Shown here piece after piece: positions 17,238-31,072 of a DNA stretch of 64,000 nucleotides (position 1 is its first letter; every line of letters starts with the position of its first letter). Under the pieces are notes generated by a model. It was given only the letters and a program-made list of their open reading frames with translations, searched no databases and was not told the DNA's origin. This stretch comes from Norana najaformis (taxonomy: Eukaryota > Annelida > Clitellata > Crassiclitellata > Hormogastridae). The position numbers and the translations under genes were made by a program. Location of the stretch: assembly GCA_964023275.1 (NCBI GenBank), contig OZ029921.1, positions 7,450,806-7,514,805 on the forward strand, written 5' to 3'.

Positions 17238-17572
17238 ACCCGAGGTAGGTATAATCCCTCAGGTGGTGAAAAAATTAGTCCGGAGACCAGTGGCGTTGTA
17301 AGCCTTCCGACGGGCCTTGTGCAAACTGAACTTTGGCTGCTTTGCTCTAAGTAATTGGGGGCCCAGGCGGCCTCTGGCATCGTGGGCCGTTGTGCTTTGC
17401 ACAACTTGCACAATCTATTGCTACGCCGCTGCCGGAGACATTAATGAGCATCTGGAACGGCTACGTCTCATCCGGCGGCTCTGGCAGAGAGAGGGAGGTA
17501 CCGCGAAAGGCGACGGCGTTGAAGCGTTAAATTATGATTGAGAGCTGTTGAAAAAGATAGCTAGATTCTCTC
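17238..17572. other. No recognisable gene
   Basis: GC-richer than its surroundings, with CGGCGG words, but no domain or splice-supported frame. Confidence 0.35.
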
Positions 17573-17619
17573 ATGTCTAATATTATCATTGTTATTATTA
17601 TTATTATTATTAATAATAA

Positions 17620-17677
<58 letters not shown>

Positions 17678-17700
17678 AATAATAATAATAACATTATTTT
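17573..17700. repeat. (ATT)n with inverted (AAT)n ends
   Basis: TTA runs flanked by TAATAATAA blocks on both sides, so the tract can fold back on itself. Confidence 0.9.
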
Positions 17701-17875
17701 TTTTTACAATTAAACACCCATATTCACCGGTACACAGTCTGAAACGCTTACCAAGTCATTAGGTCATGTAAGTCCAGGATCTTTTAAAATAAAATATCCT
17801 ACTATTAAAGACTGGCGCGAACAAACTAAAAGATTGGATTGTATTTGATAAGATTTAATATCTCTGATATCATAT

Positions 17876-18019
17876 CTAATCCTATGTTGCTTTCACACTC
17901 ATTCCTCTTCCATAGATCCTATCCTGACACCCCTTCTTCCTCTTATCTGCCTCTGCTCTCCAGCCCCAAACATCACCCACCGTAGCTGCCACGCTGTCTC
18001 TCTGCCTGACTCTTGGATC

Positions 18020-18020
<1 letters not shown>
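17876..18020 (+). mobile_element. LINE family 1 C-terminal scrap
   Basis: CATTCCTCTTCCATAGATCC, then CTGCCTGACTCTTGGATCTT. It matches the LFHKSYP end of the 3.1-3.9 kb LINE and continues into the (TTA)n array at 18021. Confidence 0.65.

Positions 18021-18087
<67 letters not shown>
18021..18087. repeat. (TTA)n microsatellite
   Basis: Pure TTA, 22 units. Confidence 0.95.
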
Positions 18088-18132
18088 CAAAAGCGTGAAT
18101 ATACGGGGAAATACACAAAATGTACGCGGTTT

Positions 18133-18375
18133 TCTATAGCGACCGTATGGCCTCGACTCTTCTGATTTTGCAATGAATTGATCGGGTGAGATCCTTCACC
18201 ACCGCCTCCCGTTTGAATGAATGCCACGTCATTTAAGGTCTCCGTGTGCTGACCCGATATGTAAATCTCTGAAATATAGCCACTATCGGTATGCTAACCG
18301 GCATCCTCACGCACAGAGGCACCTTGAGGTAGGATTTAACGGTTTGACTACTGACCTAACCAGGCCAGTAACACA
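18133..18375 (-). mobile_element. Dispersed repeat R1, copy 1
   Basis: The plus strand begins TATAGCGACCGTATGGCCTC and ends near CTGACCTAACCAGGCCAGTA. Four other copies lie at 36420, 47818, 49688 and 54488. The strand given is that of a conserved open frame (IQTGGGGEGSHPINSL, then RGHTVAIEN) seen in all five copies. Class unknown; it could be a SINE, the end of a LINE, or a fragment of a coding element. Confidence 0.7.
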
Positions 18376-18382
18376 TGGAAGC

Positions 18383-19499
<1,117 letters not shown>

Positions 19500-19772
19500 A
19501 CAACAATCATCTTCAATCATCAGTAGTCATCCTCAATCATAAACAATCATTCTCAATCATCGACAATCATCTTCAATCCTCAGTCATCAACAATCATCCT
19601 CAGTCCTCAGCAATCATCCTGAATCAGCAGCAATCACCCTCAGTCATCAACAACCACCCACAATCAATCTCAGTCATCAGCAATCATCCTCAATCATCCT
19701 CAGTCATCAACAATAATCCTCAACCATCAACAATCATCCTCAATCTTCCTCAGTCATCTCAATCATCCTGGT
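19500..19772. repeat. CAATCATCCTCAGTCATCAA minisatellite
   Basis: Units of about 10 and 20 bp alternate CAATCATCCT with CAGTCATCAA with mismatches, about 25 decamer units. Confidence 0.9.
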
Positions 19773-21640
19773 GCTGAAGTTAAAGGATCATTTGGCTTAA
19801 GCACAACCACTGTGTAGGCCGAAGTTGCTCTGCAGTACGACCAGATGCTGATAGTAGATTTCTGGCCAGATTACAACGTCTGGTGTCAACCAGACATTAC
19901 TTCGTTAGAGTGTAATTATTATCGACGCCACACTTAGCATCTCGATACATCCATCCGGGTCGCCAAATTATGGCCGTAATTGGAGGCTATCACTCGCGGC
20001 GGTATATAAATTTTCTGCCTAAGATAATTAGCTAATTAGACAAGCAAGCTTAAGGAGGCGACAGTTGGCCTCGCCGAATATTAAACCTCTGCGTCTACGT
20101 TTCAAAGTTCAGTGAGTTTCATGTATATTTGCCGCAGCAAGATTGTCCGTGCGATGTAGATGCCTCCCTAGAAAGATCCTTCAATCAGTGATCTGTCTCC
20201 TCAGGGGGTTTTTGTCCGTCAAAGCGTGTAATTAACGAAAACTTCCTTGCCATTTATATAGCGCCATTTAAAACTCAGTAGCTGAGTCCGTCATCTGCAT
20301 CGTATACAACTACTGGTAAGCCTAGTAGTACTAGCGGTACTGAGAGGTTGTTACAAATTGATATACTTCAGTGTAGTAGCAAGAGGGCATCTAGAGGAGC
20401 CGGAGACCGTGACCCCTTCGGCTGCTGTGCTTAGATGGAAGACCCAAACTAGGTCTAGAATACAACATGAAAATCTGGAAATAATGTATAGAAAATACCA
20501 CACATTACAAATTTTGCAGATCCATTAAGCTTACAAAAGGCATAGCGTTATAGGTGCTGTCTTTGTCTCTCAACATTCCATAGTGCAAACAGGTATGTGT
20601 GTACACTATATTACCTAGCCGGTTAAGCCAGAGTCCCCAGTTTTGATCCCCAATATACAGAAAATATAGTGTCGTTATACACGCATGGGCTTATATCCTG
20701 AATTCTTACTTGTGTCTGGAGTAGATCACAAGGCTAATTGATGCTAACCTCTGAATTCTGAACCATAAAGGTCCTATTAGAAAGGAAAGAGGAATTGCAG
20801 ATGGGCTGTATACATTAAATTGCAGTGATGAAGTATTGACCTACCCCAATGTTAGCTAGCCTATTCTCTTATCGATATCAGTTATCTAAAGACATAATAT
20901 AGGCTGGGATATTATATATATACATATATATGTCCCAGTATATACTTAATATATATTGCATATGTAAATGCAAAACGTAGCGTGTATATAAATATATATC
21001 TCAGTATATATGTCCCAGTACAAGTTTGAAATCTGACTGCAGCAGAGCCTGTATAAATCTGTGTAGAAATCCATTTTGGAACTGATGTCATTTAACAAAA
21101 ACTGGGTCCTCAGGAACGAATATAAGGAGAGGAAATAGTTGAGAATGCAAACAAAAGCTACCATACTTTATTTCGTTCGAGAATTGGGTCAAAAGACGAG
21201 CTACCTGCAGAACCATCAACAGCTCATTCAGTTGAAAGTCTAGAGACTGGCGCTGAAATAGTCCGCGATGCTATTGCCACCCTTGGCTGATTGAGAGAAA
21301 TCCTGGCGGGAGAATCTTCTTGGGAGTGCTGTCAGAGGTGAAGTAGATAGGCCTACGTTTTCTAGATGGGGACTCTTGAGGTAAGTGCAAAATATAAGTT
21401 GCTGGTAAAGTCACTTTGGAGCACGAGTTATCATAAGAACTGAAATCTATGTTAGTTGTAGCCTACACACTAGAAGTAGTGCATGGGAATCTACACTTAT
21501 TTCTAAAGATATTATTGAACAATTGTGTTATTTTATATTTAAAAAATTAGGTTTAATTTTGGAAGCCTTCGATTCTCCTCCCTTGATTTCTCTCAGCAGA
21601 TCTTCTTAATAATGTCATTAGTTGAGTACAAAATGTTGTC
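19773..21640. other. Gene-free stretch
   Basis: No splice-supported coding frame. ATTTATATAGCGCC recurs at about 20252-20265, again a retroelement tail word. A TA-rich stretch with two TATATGTCCCAGTA repeats lies at 20905-21020. Confidence 0.45.
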
Positions 21641-22200
21641 AGCCTTCATTCCGCTAATCTAATCTAAAGACTTCTGTAGCGCCGTTATCATAATGCCCAA
21701 GTCATCAGTCAATCGTCGCTTCAAGTCAAAATCGCAATCCAAAATCATAATCCGTTGGAGAAACCGGGTGGAATTCCGATAGGTCAGAGAAATCAGAAGC
21801 CATGCTACGGTGAGTAAGCAAGTTGAAAGAGATGTGTCTTTAGTTTAGACCTGAATGACATGAAAGAATTGACAGAACGAACTGAAACGGGCAGTGAATT
21901 CCAAAGCCTTGCACCGGCTACCGAGAAGGCCCCAGAGCCCAACGCTCTTCGGGTACCGGACACAAAGAGTCTCAGTGTTAATTGATCGATGGCAATATCT
22001 ACTAGCATTAGGAATGACCATGGAATGCAGATAGGTCGGTTGATTTAAGTGTAGTACCTTGTGAACCATAAGACAGTTTATGAAATGAATTCTTTGTTCC
22101 ATGGGCAGCCCGTGCAATGAATGCAAACAATATTGGCGTAATATGTTGATAATTATGGGTATCATGCTGCAAAAATAGGGATTAGAATACAACGTAAAAA
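21640..22200 (-). mobile_element. LINE family 3 remnant: C-terminus and tail
   Basis: The minus strand reads HGLPMEQRIHFINCLMVHKV and LHLNQPTYLHSM, then after a frameshift RALGSGAFSVAGARLWNSLP and LKTHLFQLAYSP with a stop near 21805. The tail ACTTCTGTAGCGCCGTTATC follows. Confidence 0.8.
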
Positions 22201-22669
22201 CCTAAAAGCAAAGCAAGAAAAATAGCCCAAGGTGATGTATTTTGTACAGAAATCGCTCAGCTTCAGGGGAAGCCCCTCTAATCCCGAGCAGGGGCTTTGA
22301 CCCTCGACCAACTTCACTGAGGGCTCTGCCACAGACCCCTGTATAGGCTCGCACTCTGCATTCGCCATGTGGCCTCTGTGTTGAAATCCTGGACCAGCCC
22401 TTTTATAGTAGGATTGACCTTTAAAAAAGAATAAATAAATATTAATTCCGTACAAAACGTTGCCTTAAATAAATAACATCTGGTAACACGGGACATTATT
22501 TTGACAGTAAAATGTTTGCTGTCAGTTTTTCTTTTAGAGTGAGTAAGTACTATGGCTTATAACCAGTCAGTCCGTGTGGTCATAAGTTTTCAAACACAAT
22601 TGGCTCACTGTAAGCCACAGTTGACTACCCCAGCTACTGTGTGGAGTTACCGAACATTACTGCCAGAGT
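22201..22669. other. No recognisable gene
   Basis: Unique-looking DNA. A 97-codon minus frame lacks domains. Confidence 0.4.
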
Positions 22670-23398
22670 TTCTTTCTGTTTCTACTCTCTAAGTTTTACT
22701 CTGTCTCTCTCGAGACATTTAATTCGTCCAATTAGTCTATAGGCCTATTGAATATTTAGTCATTTCATGTACTTCGACATTAGCGACTGATGTTTTCGCC
22801 TCTTCGTAATTATTATTATTATATATCTGCATTTATTAAGCGCCACTATCGAATGACTAAGGATCAATCAATGGCGCTGAGCAACTGTGAGTGAAGGACT
22901 TGCTCAAAGTTCCCACACAGTAACCGTCTCATGGAGGCTCGATCCCGTACTCTTCACGTTAAAAGCCATGCGCTCTATCTTATCGGCCACCTTGCCCCTC
23001 TAACCAGTTTACAGAACACCTTCGAATTGCGCTTTATTCGAAGGCCTTTGAAGTTTCCAAAAATATGGCACTGAGGCAAGAAACCTTTGAAGCCAGAAAG
23101 ACAGCCTGAGATGAATGGCAAATTGTAATCAGAAGCCGTAATAGACCGATCACCGGTACAGAAGGAGGTTTCTTGTCTTCTGTTTTGTGTGGAATTGATG
23201 TGCTAAGTGCACTGAAGAGAAAACGGCAGTTCTCACGCAAGACACAATGTGGTCAAATGCAGAAAAACCTGTGACCGTATGTCTATCTGTCTTTCTCTCC
23301 GTCTGTTTTCTGCTATATTTCTTTCCCCTTTAGTAGGGACCTACGTCTGTCCTGTTCTTTCTGTTTCTACTCTCTAAGTTTTACTCTGTCTCTCTCGA
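22670..23398. repeat. Two exact 44-bp direct repeats 685 bp apart
   Basis: 22670-22713 and 23355-23398 are identical (begin TTCTTTCTGTTTCTACTCTC, end CTCTGTCTCTCTCGA). The intervening DNA contains a family C SINE. Confidence 0.9.
22826..22998 (-). mobile_element. tRNA-derived SINE, family C
   Basis: The reverse complement has GATAAGATAGAGCGC (box A-like), GGGATCGAGCC (box B-like), CTTTGAGCAAGTCCTTCACT and the tail GATAGTGGCGCTTAATAAAT. Confidence 0.8.
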
Positions 23399-23467
23399 AT
23401 GAATATAAAGATGCACTATATACGAATATATGCGGATTAATATTTATATTTATGAATACGTAAAGAA

Positions 23468-23835
<368 letters not shown>

Positions 23836-23999
23836 TAGACCAATGTGAAGATTGAATCTATGTGTGTTGATGCACTTGTCCTTGGCTAAGTGCCTTAAGC
23901 ACTGTGTCTGCGGTCGAGTAAGAGGTCTCTTGATTAAGTCAACAGTGAAGTCTGAGGAAGAAGGAAAGGAATACAAAGAAGAATAATGCGGAGAAGAAG

Positions 24000-24110
24000 A
24001 AGAAGAAGAAAAAGAAGAAGAAGATGATGATGATGATAATGATGAAAAAGAAGATGATGATATTGATGCAAAAGAAGAAGATCGAGAAGAACAAGAACAA
24101 AAAGAGATAC
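24000..24110. repeat. GAA/GAT-rich purine tract
   Basis: Imperfect AAGAAG and GATGAT words, nearly pure purine on the plus strand. Confidence 0.85.
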
Positions 24111-26450
24111 AAAATCACACCAAAACACACCACCAAAAACGCACACTTGCAAGACACAAAATCACTCCTATACACACGAATCGTCTTACACTGCTTATGT
24201 ATAGCAATGCATGCATTATATGCTAACGCACTGTAACGTAACCCTATGCAACGTTACGCCGCATACCTGGTATCCTGTCTTCTTTATGAAGCAGCTAACT
24301 AGATCTTACTTCTTAAAAGACTCGTCTTAACGCACACGCAAAATTACTTTCGTTATCCTATTGGCATGCATAATTACGTGACTATACATATTTACCTGAC
24401 TATACATAATTACCTGACTATACGTAATGACATGACTAACATACACCTACGTATCGACTTAATTTCAGCGATCGATGTCTCGAATAAGCTTGGCTTTCAG
24501 ACTTTCAGATCCTCTATATTACCAGGATTCTTGGGCTTGTCTGCTTGTCACCTGCATGCACAGCGCAGTTGGACAGTTCAACATTGGCGCCGTATTATAG
24601 CCTGCAAACATAGGTTTTGGCTGAAAGGAGTACTCCAGATAAGAGATGAACCAACACTGATGGCTATATGCTGAATTAGAATTAGGTTGATGAATTTAAT
24701 TAAAACGTAAGACGAAGCGAGGTAAGATAATGTGTGGCAAGATTTCATAAATCACAGAAGGGAAGGCCATGTATGTGTAAGATCAGATAAGCGAGGTAAG
24801 CTAATGTGAGGTCTGGTAAGGTAACGCATGATAAGGTAAGGCCATGTCATGTCAGGCTAGTGTACGTATGGTAATGTAATGTAATGTGTGATGGAACGAG
24901 GTGGAATCAGTCCACACAATATCAGATTGTTTTATGTAATTGATATAATGGAATAAATGCACCATGTCATTGACGAGTGCTGAGTCAAGTCAGAGGGGCT
25001 GTCTAGAGATAACCATATGAAGAGCAAGATCAGGTTAGCGAGAGAACTGAGAGACAGGGATACAGTGAAGCAGTTACAGTAGGTTGTATTTACATTGAGT
25101 TTGCTCAATTGGACCTTCTTCTTCTTCCTTCTGGCTGGAATTAATCCCTTCTAGGGGAGGTGTCAGCCACAGGAATCCTTCTTTTCCATTTGTTTCTATC
25201 TCCAGTATCTTCTTTCTTCAGTCTGCATTACCTATATTTGGTAACATATTCAGTTTAGGCAGAACTGAAGCAAAGAAGTTTCTAAGACACTGTCGGTCAA
25301 CTTCCGGTCGATCAAACCTCGAATTCTAGATTCGTCCGATTTGCAGTTTAGCCTTAGCTCGAGAAAAAACGCATAATTTTCGATTTTCCTCCAGTATAAT
25401 TAAATCAAACGAGTTCAGTTTCTGATTCATATGCTGGAAAGAGGTGACGAGAGAGGACTGGCTAGAAGGAAGAGAATGGTTGTGATGAGGCGAAGAGAGA
25501 TCTGAGTCTCGAAGAGTTAAAATGAGAAGCAAAGAGATGAAACCCCATCAGAAAAACGAGCAGAATGCATCAGCAGTTGACGGAGTTGAAGTGACAGACT
25601 TGCGTCGACTCAGACAGTCAGCAACTTTTCAGAGATGTCGTAGGTTTGTTGAACTGGAGTCGAAAAGCGATTAACAGCCCTTCTCTTGGCTGAACCAGTA
25701 AGACTAAGTTGGTGGTCTGTAACTGATGTAATCAGACATTGACATAGAGCCTCTCAACAGTAAACAATGACAAAAGAAGTCTTGTTGGGACTTTAAAGAT
25801 GTCCCATGTGTCTGCCAAAGCCACAGCAGGCGTAATGACCATACACAACTATGCGAGTGCCTAATAAACAATACATGATCTTCTTCTTTGCAGTTCATGC
25901 ATATATAGCATATATATATATAACATACCAAATATAAAACATAAATATATATAGTACATCCGGGTGTTTTTCATGCCTTCCTCCTCGTCTCCTCCTCGTC
26001 TCCTCGTCCTCCTCCTTTGTTAGAAAACCGATTATGGCGCCATCTTCCATTATTCGACGCACGCGTGGCTCACAATAAAACTAATGATGGCGTTTCAGGT
26101 ATCTTCTGCAAGTTTCGTATTTCAGGAGTGGCCGACGTCTGCTGTCCCCGACCGGATTTTCCCACTCCAGCGCTGCTCCGCCCGGATGGAAACGGAGACA
26201 GCAACCAAGGATGGAGTAAGAATTCTGTCTTCTTATATCTTTTTTCATTTTGGTTCTACGTTACTACTGGTAAAGCTGATCTTATTTGATCACAGTAACC
26301 TGACCTTACTATGGATGTGACTTACGCTGATCTCAGCATGAACACGACTCAAGTTGATTTTATCATGGACATAAATCAAACTGATTTTTATCATGGATAT
26401 GAATCAAGCTGACCAGCTTCAGTTATGTCTTTGAGGAGAGCAAGAATAAT
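24111..26450. other. No convincing gene
   Basis: Repeated GGTAAG/GTAATG words at 24715-24900. One weak candidate exon is at about 26030-26216: ATGGCGTTTCAG start, GGAGTAAGAA donor, and an upstream AAGATGGCGC-like YY1 motif on the minus strand. It is not supported by any domain. Confidence 0.4.
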
Positions 26451-26605
26451 CTTAATGATCTTAAAATACACTCAAACTTTATCTTAATGATCTTAATGTA
26501 CACTCAAACTTTATCTTAATGATTTTAATGTACACTCAAACTTTATCATAATGATCTTAATGTACACTCAAACGTGACCTTAATGATTTTAATGTACACT
26601 CAAAC
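26451..26605. repeat. 32-bp minisatellite, about five units
   Basis: CTTAATGATCTTAATGTACA followed by CTCAAACTTTAT is repeated with few changes. A looser TTTATCATGGACATAAATCA repeat precedes it at 26340-26410. Confidence 0.92.
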
Positions 26606-27160
26606 TGACTTTACCATGGGCATAACTCAAGCAGTGACAGTACCTGATAAACCGCACCATTTGTGTTTAAGAGACAACAAAGTCTTCGAAAGCATGACCT
26701 ATTTACCCATCGTGTATGACTGGCCTACTGTGCCGAACTCTAACTCTGACCCTAACCAGAAATACAAAGCTAAACCTCAATGGTCAATATATCCTTGACC
26801 CTAACCCTGGACCTAAGCTTTATAGCAGGCCTAAGCCCATTTGAACACATATAGTAGGCCTGTAATGGATTCATATACATATACATCCACAAAGTACATG
26901 TACAAACATATATGCATATGGCAAGTATGGCAAATAGGTTATGCATTTATGTATACATGTGTTTATGCTTTAATGTGTATGAATGTCGAAGTGCCTGTTA
27001 AAAACGCACACAGAACATTCGCTCGATCATCGACTGTCGATTTACGTATTTGATTTCCTTCCTTTCTGAAAACATTTGTCTCTATGTAAGCGTTGCGAAG
27101 GCTTCAAAAGCACTGTCATGTAGGGTTTCAGTTAATTAATTCAACATCCTTACTTAGGTC
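26606..27160. other. No gene recognised
   Basis: Short CATACA tracts only. Confidence 0.4.
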
Positions 27161-27165
27161 ATTAA

Positions 27166-27330
27166 CATCCATCCATCCATCCATCCATCCATCCATCCAT
27201 CCATTTGTCAGTTTATCCATCCACCCATCCATCCATCGGATATCCCGCCAACCATCCATCCATCAATCCATTTGTCAGTTTATCCATTCATCAATCCATC
27301 CATCCATCCTTCCATCCATCCATCCAATCT
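27166..27330. repeat. (CCAT)n degenerate array
   Basis: CCAT units interrupted twice by TTTGTCAGTTTATCCA, which itself repeats. Confidence 0.95.
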
Positions 27331-27700
27331 CCTACCTCTTATGGTTAAAGTAACTAAAACAGACTAAGTTGATAGTCCGTTTATTAACCGCCGTGTTTTT
27401 TCTAGTGGTTGTGCTCTGTTGATGTCTTGTCTCGACTCATTAGTGTCTGCTGCTGTGAGACATTACTTGACGGTGCCTCTTCAAGCGTGTCATCTCGGCA
27501 AGGTTCATAAAGCGCCCCCGTTGCTAAGCGACGCTGGCCAGGCTCAGCAGAGCCGATGTCGATGGCGACTGTTTCTAAGAGGTTCCTAAGCATGCTCTAG
27601 AAATATCGGGTCATATACGACACATAAAATGATTGTATCTTTTCTATGCCACCGTCTTTTACAGCCACGTGGCCTTGGCAAATTTATGGCGCTGCTCATG
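27331..27700. other. No gene recognised
   Basis: AGGTTCATAAAGCGCCCCC at about 27501-27519 is a retroelement tail-like word on the minus strand; nothing else. Confidence 0.4.
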
Positions 27701-27703
27701 CAT

Positions 27704-28090
27704 ACATACATACGTAGATACATACATGCATACATACAAACATGCATTCATACATACACTTGCGTACATACATTCATACAAAATGGTAGTTCCAATGTTT
27801 AACGACATCTTATGGCATCAAAGCCCGTCGCCGTCGCCCTCCCCCTTTATCCAGGCTTGGGACTGGCACTACACCAAACAAGACAGTGGCGGAGTTACAT
27901 TCATACATAATACATACATACGTATATATACACATACGTATATACATGCAAACACATGCATACATATATGCATATACATACATACATGCAGATAGGCTAC
28001 ATACATATATACAAGCATACATACATACATACCAAGATCCATCCGTCGATCAATGTATGCATACATGCATGCACACACACACATAATACA
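27704..28090. repeat. (ATAC)n arrays
   Basis: Two ATAC/ATGC arrays (27704-27782, 27898-28090) separated by unique DNA with a CGTCGCC run. The open frames on both strands are repeat artefacts. Confidence 0.92.
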
Positions 28091-28854
28091 TACATTCATG
28101 CCATTTAAAGCTGCTTGCTTACTTACTTACTTACATAGCACAGGCTTAGTCGGGGTTTTGAAGGGAGTGGTATGTAACTTTGTTCATTTATTCGACCACA
28201 AAGCCTATTCCAGGACAGTGGTTAGCGGTTTGTGATGCGGACCATAGAATTCTCCGCATGACTGGATCCATTGGCCGTCGATGGGCAAAGGCCAGCCATT
28301 GCTGCGCATCGGTTTCGACATTTACCTAGCCTCTTTTAGGAATCTTATTGGAGCTACATAAATTTCCAAACTCTTGCGTGATTGATCTGGATATTTATAT
28401 GCCCCTTCAGTGGGAGAGATGGCGTAGACGGGCGCGGGTTGCGTGGGCGGTACCTTTCCCTGTCCGCCTTGGCTCACTCGACGGAAATTCGTTTAACGCT
28501 AGAATTGCATTCGGACAAGAAGTAAATGAGAAGAGTGGTGAGTGGCGCCGCCTGTTCGCTGCCGATTGATTCCTAGAGGCCATGCGTAAGAGTATGTAAG
28601 TATGTAGCATGTGAGGAACCGTCTGGGTGCAATCACGCAAAATGTTACTTGTATATTGCGATTGCAGCGCCATACTGCTGTCTGCAGCTCTGCTGTGTAA
28701 TTTCGTTTCTGTTTCAGATTGGAGCGTAATAAAGTGTACGTTAGCTTAAAGAAGTAATTGGAAAAGGAAAGTTGGATTTCCGATGATGGATCCATGAATG
28801 CAGGTGAATGCGTCAGAAATGTCTGTCTCTGGCTTCTTTTCCACAGACACCCTT

Positions 28855-28855
<1 letters not shown>
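28091..28855. other. No gene recognised
   Basis: (TTAC)n near 28120. GAGCTACATAAATTTCCAAA at 28351 resembles a LINE tail also seen at 38236. The rest is unassigned. Confidence 0.4.
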
Positions 28856-28927
<72 letters not shown>

Positions 28928-29211
28928 GACTGACGAACAGACGGAAAGACGGACAGACGGACGGACGGACGGACTGAAGGAAGGACAGACAGACAGCCAG
29001 ACAGACAGACAGACAGAGACTGACGAACAGACGGACAGACGGACGGACATACAGACTGACTGACTGACTGACTGACTGACAGACAGACAGACAGACTGAC
29101 TGACTGACTGACTGACTGACTGACTGACTGACTGACTGACTGACTGACTGACTGACTGACTGACTGACTGACTGACTGACTGACTGACTGACTGACTGAC
29201 TGACTGACTGA
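28856..29211. repeat. CAGA array passing into CTGA array
   Basis: (CAGA)n to about 28926, then mixed CAGA/CGGA with the block GACTGACGAACAGACGGA used twice (about 28928 and 29018), then (CTGA)n from about 29054. Confidence 0.97.
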
Positions 29212-29650
29212 GATGCATCCAGGCAGCTTAAGAGAGATCGGAAGACAAAACCACTTTAGAGAAAGACGAGATTCACAATCGAAAAGACGAGTAGTGTTAT
29301 GATCGTTGAAGGAAGCAGACATGCAAAGACATCCAGCGACACAAAGGGACAGACAGTAACTAGGACGAACAGGTAATGGAATGGACAGAACCTGGTTCTT
29401 GCACAGGTACGCTGCACTTGTGATCAAGCAAGGAAGATATCAGCGACGTAAGTGGTAAAAAAAGAAAGTAATCCGGTGATTACACGCAGTTGTAATTAGA
29501 CCCTTTTTATAGCGCATTATACAGTCTTACTTCGTTCAGATGGAGTGGAGTGGGTGAGAATGATAATGATCATGATATTGGCATCTAAGAAATGACTTTG
29601 TTTCCTATGTTGTTGACAATGATCACATCGACAGCGAGGAAGAACAGGGA
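29212..29650. other. No gene recognised
   Basis: TTTTTATAGCGCATTATA at about 29504 is a tail-like word; nothing else is seen. Confidence 0.4.
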
Positions 29651-29654
29651 TAGC

Positions 29655-29760
29655 AGGAGGAGGAGGAGGAGGAGGAGGAGGAGGAGGAGGAGGAAGAAGA
29701 TGAAGAGGAGGAGGAGGAGGAGAAGGAGAAGGAGAAGGAAAAGGAGAAGGAGAAGAAGAT
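29655..29760. repeat. Homopurine (GGA/GAA)n tract
   Basis: About 100 bp of near-pure purine, GGA then GAAGGA. It has mirror symmetry compatible with triplex DNA. The Arg-rich and Leu-rich frames are artefacts. Confidence 0.95.
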
Positions 29761-30455
29761 TTAGATGGCAATTATGGCAATTACGAAACTTATGGTGATG
29801 ATGACGATTATTAGTTATTACGGTTCTACCAATACCTCCACTATTACTACTACTACTATTACTACCAACAATTAAATAAGTAATGCTTTTGTTAAAACGC
29901 CATTGGCCCATCGAATGAGCGAGGAACAGTCGGCGATTATTGCTGCTATTACTGCTGCTGCTGCTGCTGGTGCTGCAATAATTCTCTGTAACGAAGTTGG
30001 TTTTGATCGCGTGAGATTTCTGTAAATGCCTGATTTTTGAAGAATCTCGTCTGCAGCAGCTAATCCTTGTTAAGATCTGGCAGAGCGACAACGCTGCGGA
30101 AGATGATGGTATTAAAAGCGTTATGCCATGTCATCTTTATTAATTATGGCTGAAATGTTGTGGATGGTGCAGGGAGATGTGAGCGTGTGTCCGGAGTTCA
30201 GTCATTGATGTGTTTAGGCAGGAAGAGGACTAAGTGTTAATGTCTGTATATATATCTCTGTTTGTGTATGCATACATATATATATACACACAAATAGGTA
30301 GATAGACAAACAGACAGATAAATATACAAACAGACAGACAGATAGATAGATAGGTGACAGGCAAACAGACAGATAGACAGACGTAGAAACAGACAGACAG
30401 ACAGGTAGACAGACAGGCAGATAGACAGAAAGACAGACAGACAGACAGGCAGAGT
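29761..30455. other. Simple repeats and unassigned DNA
   Basis: ACT/GCT trinucleotides at 29835-29970, then unassigned DNA, then an imperfect CAGA/GATA tract at about 30297-30455. No gene. Confidence 0.5.
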
Positions 30456-31072
30456 GGTAAAGAGAGATAAATTAAACTAACAATTTGCACACGTGATAGT
30501 CCTAATTAAATTCAATCTTCTTAACGTGATCGAAAATCGACCAAAATGCATTTTCGTTGCCGCGATCAGTCGTTCCTTGAGCCTCGTTTTCGTTCCTTCA
30601 ATGACACTTCCGGCTTCCTCCTATACTGGTGACGTAGTTCCGGTTGTTTACTTGAAGACGGCTTGGCTTGTACACAGTCGGACGTTCGTAGCTGGACTAA
30701 GGTCCGCTATAGGTATCCAGGAATCGCGTTTCGATCTTTGTCAGCCGGTTGCGCTGTTCCTAGTCTCCAACCGTCCGTCTGTTTGCCAGTGTGTATGCAT
30801 GCCTGTCTGTCTGACGCTCTCCCTGCTTGTCAGTCTAACTGGTTCTCTGCCTACCTGCATGTCTGGCTTTCTGGCATTCCAGCTGATTGATTGTTACTCT
30901 GCGCTGTCTGCCTCAGTGACTGCCTGTCTATCAGCCTCCCTATCTTTCGTCTTAGTGACCCCTTGTCTGTCTGTCTGTCCGTCGTCCTGACTGACTGTCT
31001 GTCTGAATTCTTTTGTACAACCTTTGACAGATGTCAGCTACCTACTTAGCCTGCGAGAAAGAATCCTAGATG
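30456..31072. other. No gene recognised; CpG-richer patch
   Basis: 30540-30750 is richer in CpG and holds ACACTTCCGGCTTCC and TGACGTAGTTCCGG, which resemble ETS and CRE sites. A TGTC/CTGT tract follows. Without a nearby exon I do not call a promoter. Confidence 0.35.

Noticed and set aside
17171..17413. Poly-Asn, poly-Tyr and poly-Ile frames
   Set aside because: ATT/TTA trinucleotide repeats, also at 17899-18227.
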